A stretch of DNA of 64,000 bases from positions 124,001-188,000 of the forward strand of contig NZ_MQTZ01000041.1 in the NCBI RefSeq assembly GCF_001939115.1, in the 5' to 3' direction. The position numbers and the translations under genes were made by a program. Shown here one piece after another: positions 63,835-64,000 of this stretch; positions within the stretch are counted from its first letter, which is position 1; each line of letters begins with the position of its first letter. Under the pieces are notes generated by a model that saw nothing but the letters and a program-made list of their open reading frames with translations, did not search any database and was not told the origin of the DNA. The stretch is from Leptolyngbya sp. 'hensonii'. Lineage in GTDB: Bacteria; Cyanobacteriota; Cyanobacteriia; GCF-001939115.

Positions 63835-64000
63835 TCAGGTCTCGATCACTTTTGTGGCCAATCCAGCCAATCCATTCTTGGCTTTGGGTTTGCCCACAAT
63901 ATACACATCAAGCTCGATCGTTCCCACTCGATAAACCGTGATTTCTGATAGGTTATCTTCCACAATCTGCTTCAACTGTTGAAACTTTGGCACATTGGCC
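63835..64000 (-). CDS. nuiA: Nuclease A inhibitor-like protein (C-terminal part)
   Basis: The minus strand encodes 54 residues ending at a TGA (63835-63837), entering from beyond the window. Residues KFQQLKQIVEDNL, VYRVGTIELDVYIVGK and GLAGLATKVIET match the C terminus of NuiA, the Anabaena inhibitor of the sugar-nonspecific nuclease NucA. NuiA binds the nuclease in a tight one-to-one complex. Whether a nucA partner is encoded beyond the window is not visible. Confidence 0.85.
   Translation of the reverse strand, partial: ANVPKFQQLKQIVEDNLSEITVYRVGTIELDVYIVGKPKAKNGLAGLATKVIET

Noticed and set aside
1-64000. CRISPR array, prophage or intact insertion sequence
   Set aside because: The tandem arrays have no spacers, and no transposase, integrase or phage structural gene was recognised.

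Overview
The window comes from a cyanobacterial chromosome. Three things show this: a small photosystem II gene (psbY), many copies of the HIP1 octamer GCGATCGC typical of cyanobacterial genomes (for example near 830, 1428, 2107, 4648 and 27707), and many conserved cyanobacterial gene types (ftsQ-ftsZ pair, geranylgeranyl diphosphate synthase, PEP-independent malic enzyme with ACT domain, NuiA-type nuclease inhibitor). Gene density is high, both strands are used in short operons, and there is no rRNA operon, prophage, CRISPR array or intact insertion sequence. I do not name a genus.

Layout. 1-5.2 kb: the start of a lipoprotein gene, a minus-strand operon (lipoprotein, Nudix hydrolase, YgjP-like metallopeptidase, TauE-like exporter), then folD, crtE and a DUF212 membrane protein. 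5.4-5.6 kb: a 14-bp tandem repeat beside tRNA-His. 5.9-10.7 kb: a REC-GGDEF-EAL regulator overlapping a large membrane sensor kinase. 10.7-17.7 kb: acetyltransferase, an SLH-like/vWA fusion, a coiled-coil membrane protein, a tandem-duplicated 6-pyruvoyl-tetrahydropterin-synthase-like protein, a beta-lactamase-fold protein and a predicted outer-membrane barrel. 17.7-22.9 kb: the most coherent accessory system, with a GntR/FCD regulator, HpxO-like FAD urate hydroxylase, 5-hydroxyisourate hydrolase and a hybrid histidine kinase on one strand. This is a urate-degradation module. 22.8-32.5 kb: an MFS-HEAT-cNMP fusion, larB, malic enzyme, a SRPBCC gene whose 3' end overlaps the signal recognition particle RNA gene, phasin-like protein and thiD. 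32.5-39.5 kb: MBL-fold protein, ftsZ, ftsQ and a subtilisin-like protease. 39.5-46.2 kb: Uma2 nuclease, a cNMP-AAA+-polyferredoxin fusion, purN, a Ser/Thr kinase and mnmA. 46.3-52.4 kb: SPOR-like secreted protein, Nnr, an Afp15-like AAA ATPase, VOC protein, gamma carbonic anhydrase-like protein and psbY with a terminator. 52.5-64 kb: a large unknown protein, LapA-like protein, a 39-residue membrane protein, scpA, sugar nucleotidyltransferase, SSB, PilP-like lipoprotein, TPR protein, O-antigen-ligase-type membrane protein, an Ala/Pro-rich protein and the 3' part of nuiA.

The items I consider most worth following are the urate module with its shared GTATAC sites, the degenerate sigma-54-type AAA+ protein fused to a membrane polyferredoxin, the tandem pterin synthase with one disabled active site, and the gene overlap at the SRP RNA. 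All functional calls are from reading motifs by eye. No database search or structure prediction was run.
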